A stretch of 13,915 nt of DNA from Pseudomonadota bacterium (GTDB lineage: Bacteria; CALINM01): NCBI GenBank assembly GCA_026415985.1, contig JAOAGA010000026.1, forward strand, positions 1 through 13,915, in the 5' to 3' direction. The notes beneath the pieces are model-generated. The model was given only the letters and a program-made list of their open reading frames with translations. It did not search any database and was not told the DNA's origin. Made by a program: the position numbers and the translations under genes. Shown piece after piece: positions 13,329-13,915 of the stretch. Within the stretch, counting starts at the first letter, position 1, and the number at the start of each line of letters is the position of its first letter.

Positions 13329-13915
13329 TAGATCTGTATTAAAAATCTTGGAACGGCTTTCTGCAAATAAAAAGATACCCCACGCCTATATCTTCTCCGG
13401 CAGGGAAGGGATAGGAAAAAAGCTCTATGCCCTCTTTTTTGCAAAGATGCTAAATTGTTTGGCTGAAAAAGGTCAGAAACCTTGTAATGTCTGCAGTAAT
13501 TGCATAAAGCTCGGTAAAAATATCCATCCCGACATAAAGATTATATCTACAGATAAGAAACAGATAAAGGTTGAGGAGATAAAATCTGCAATAAGTTTCA
13601 CAAACTCATCACCTATTGAAGGAAGGTATAAGTTTATAATAATAGACGACGCCCATAAAATGAACCAGTTTTCTTCCAACTCTCTCCTTAAAACACTTGA
13701 AGAACCCCTTTCTGACTCAATTTTTATACTAATAACAGATAATGATAAAAACTTATTGCCAACTATATTATCCCGATGTGTTAAAATTTCCTTCGGACCT
13801 CTTACTGAAAAAGAATTAGAAGAAATTCTTATACAGAAAGGTTACAGAAAAGAACAGATTTTTCAGATAGTTCCCTACGCCAACGGTTCCGTAAAGATAG
13901 CGGAAGATCTGCTAC
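13306..13915 (+). CDS. holB: DNA polymerase III delta-prime subunit, N-terminal 203 residues (cut by window edge)
   Basis: Read from ATG 13306, inside the end of tmk, the frame stays open to the right edge. Hallmarks of the clamp-loader delta-prime subunit are PHAYIFSG (25-32), a P-loop-like GREGIGKK (32-39), a zinc-binding cysteine set Cys51, Cys60, Cys63 and Cys66, a Walker-B-like IIIDDAH (111-117), FSSNSLLKTLEEP (122-134), and the SRC motif (156-158). The P-loop ends in Lys rather than Thr/Ser, consistent with this subunit not hydrolysing ATP. It helps load the beta sliding clamp during replication. Roughly the C-terminal third is missing. Confidence 0.93.
   Translation, partial: MDIQPQGNRSVLKILERLSANKKIPHAYIFSGREGIGKKLYALFFAKMLNCLAEKGQKPCNVCSNCIKLGKNIHPDIKIISTDKKQIKVEEIKSAISFTNSSPIEGRYKFIIIDDAHKMNQFSSNSLLKTLEEPLSDSIFILITDNDKNLLPTILSRCVKISFGPLTEKELEEILIQKGYRKEQIFQIVPYANGSVKIAEDLL

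Noticed and set aside
13473-13679. Minus-strand open frame inside holB
   Set aside because: Opposite the zinc-cysteine and Walker-B region of delta-prime; no motif of its own.

Overview
The window is AT-rich, densely coding DNA with no rRNA, tRNA, CRISPR array or transposon that I can see. It fits a free-living, anaerobic or microaerobic, nitrite-ammonifying bacterium. A Deferribacterota-type organism (Calditerrivibrio, Deferribacter or relatives) is my best guess, based on the low GC, the octaheme nitrite reductase and the many sensor proteins. That placement is inference, not a database match. No gene-free stretch exceeds about 170 bases.

Layout. Minus strand, read in the direction of transcription from about 11340 down to 1: a roadblock/LC7 (MglB-like) protein; a standalone ODP-type diiron metallo-beta-lactamase-fold protein; a tandem-HD/HD-GYP phosphodiesterase; a soluble PAS histidine kinase with a dead receiver tail; a REC-DUF4388 response regulator; an orphan ParA/MinD-type ATPase; a second, divergent roadblock-like protein; a REC protein with an unfamiliar middle region and a TPR-like tail; a bacteriohemerythrin; a membrane histidine kinase with a periplasmic c-heme (DUF3365/Tll0287-like) sensor; an OmpR-family regulator; and an octaheme nitrite reductase that runs off the left edge. 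Most junctions overlap or are under 25 bases, so 11287 to 3468 looks like one operon. The kinase/regulator pair and the reductase follow with slightly larger gaps (62 and 134 bases). Plus strand: a bacterioferritin and a UPF0173 metal-dependent hydrolase diverge from the signalling operon at 11288-11453, then tmk and the start of holB follow as a housekeeping pair.

How it may work together. The downstream part reads as a nitrite/redox control unit. The heme-c kinase would sense a periplasmic redox state or ligand and phosphorylate the OmpR regulator. That regulator would bind three TGTAAA direct repeats at exact 10-bp pitch just upstream of the reductase promoter. The upstream part combines two diiron, potentially O2- or NO-responsive proteins (ODP and hemerythrin) with a PAS kinase, two non-DNA-binding receivers, a c-di-GMP phosphodiesterase, a ParA ATPase and two roadblock proteins. 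There is no MglA GTPase, ParB, CheA or flagellar/pilus gene in view. This combination looks like an oxygen/redox-responsive localisation or motility-type signalling module that I cannot match to a named system. It is the most interesting item here. The divergent bacterioferritin fits an iron/oxygen-stress theme.
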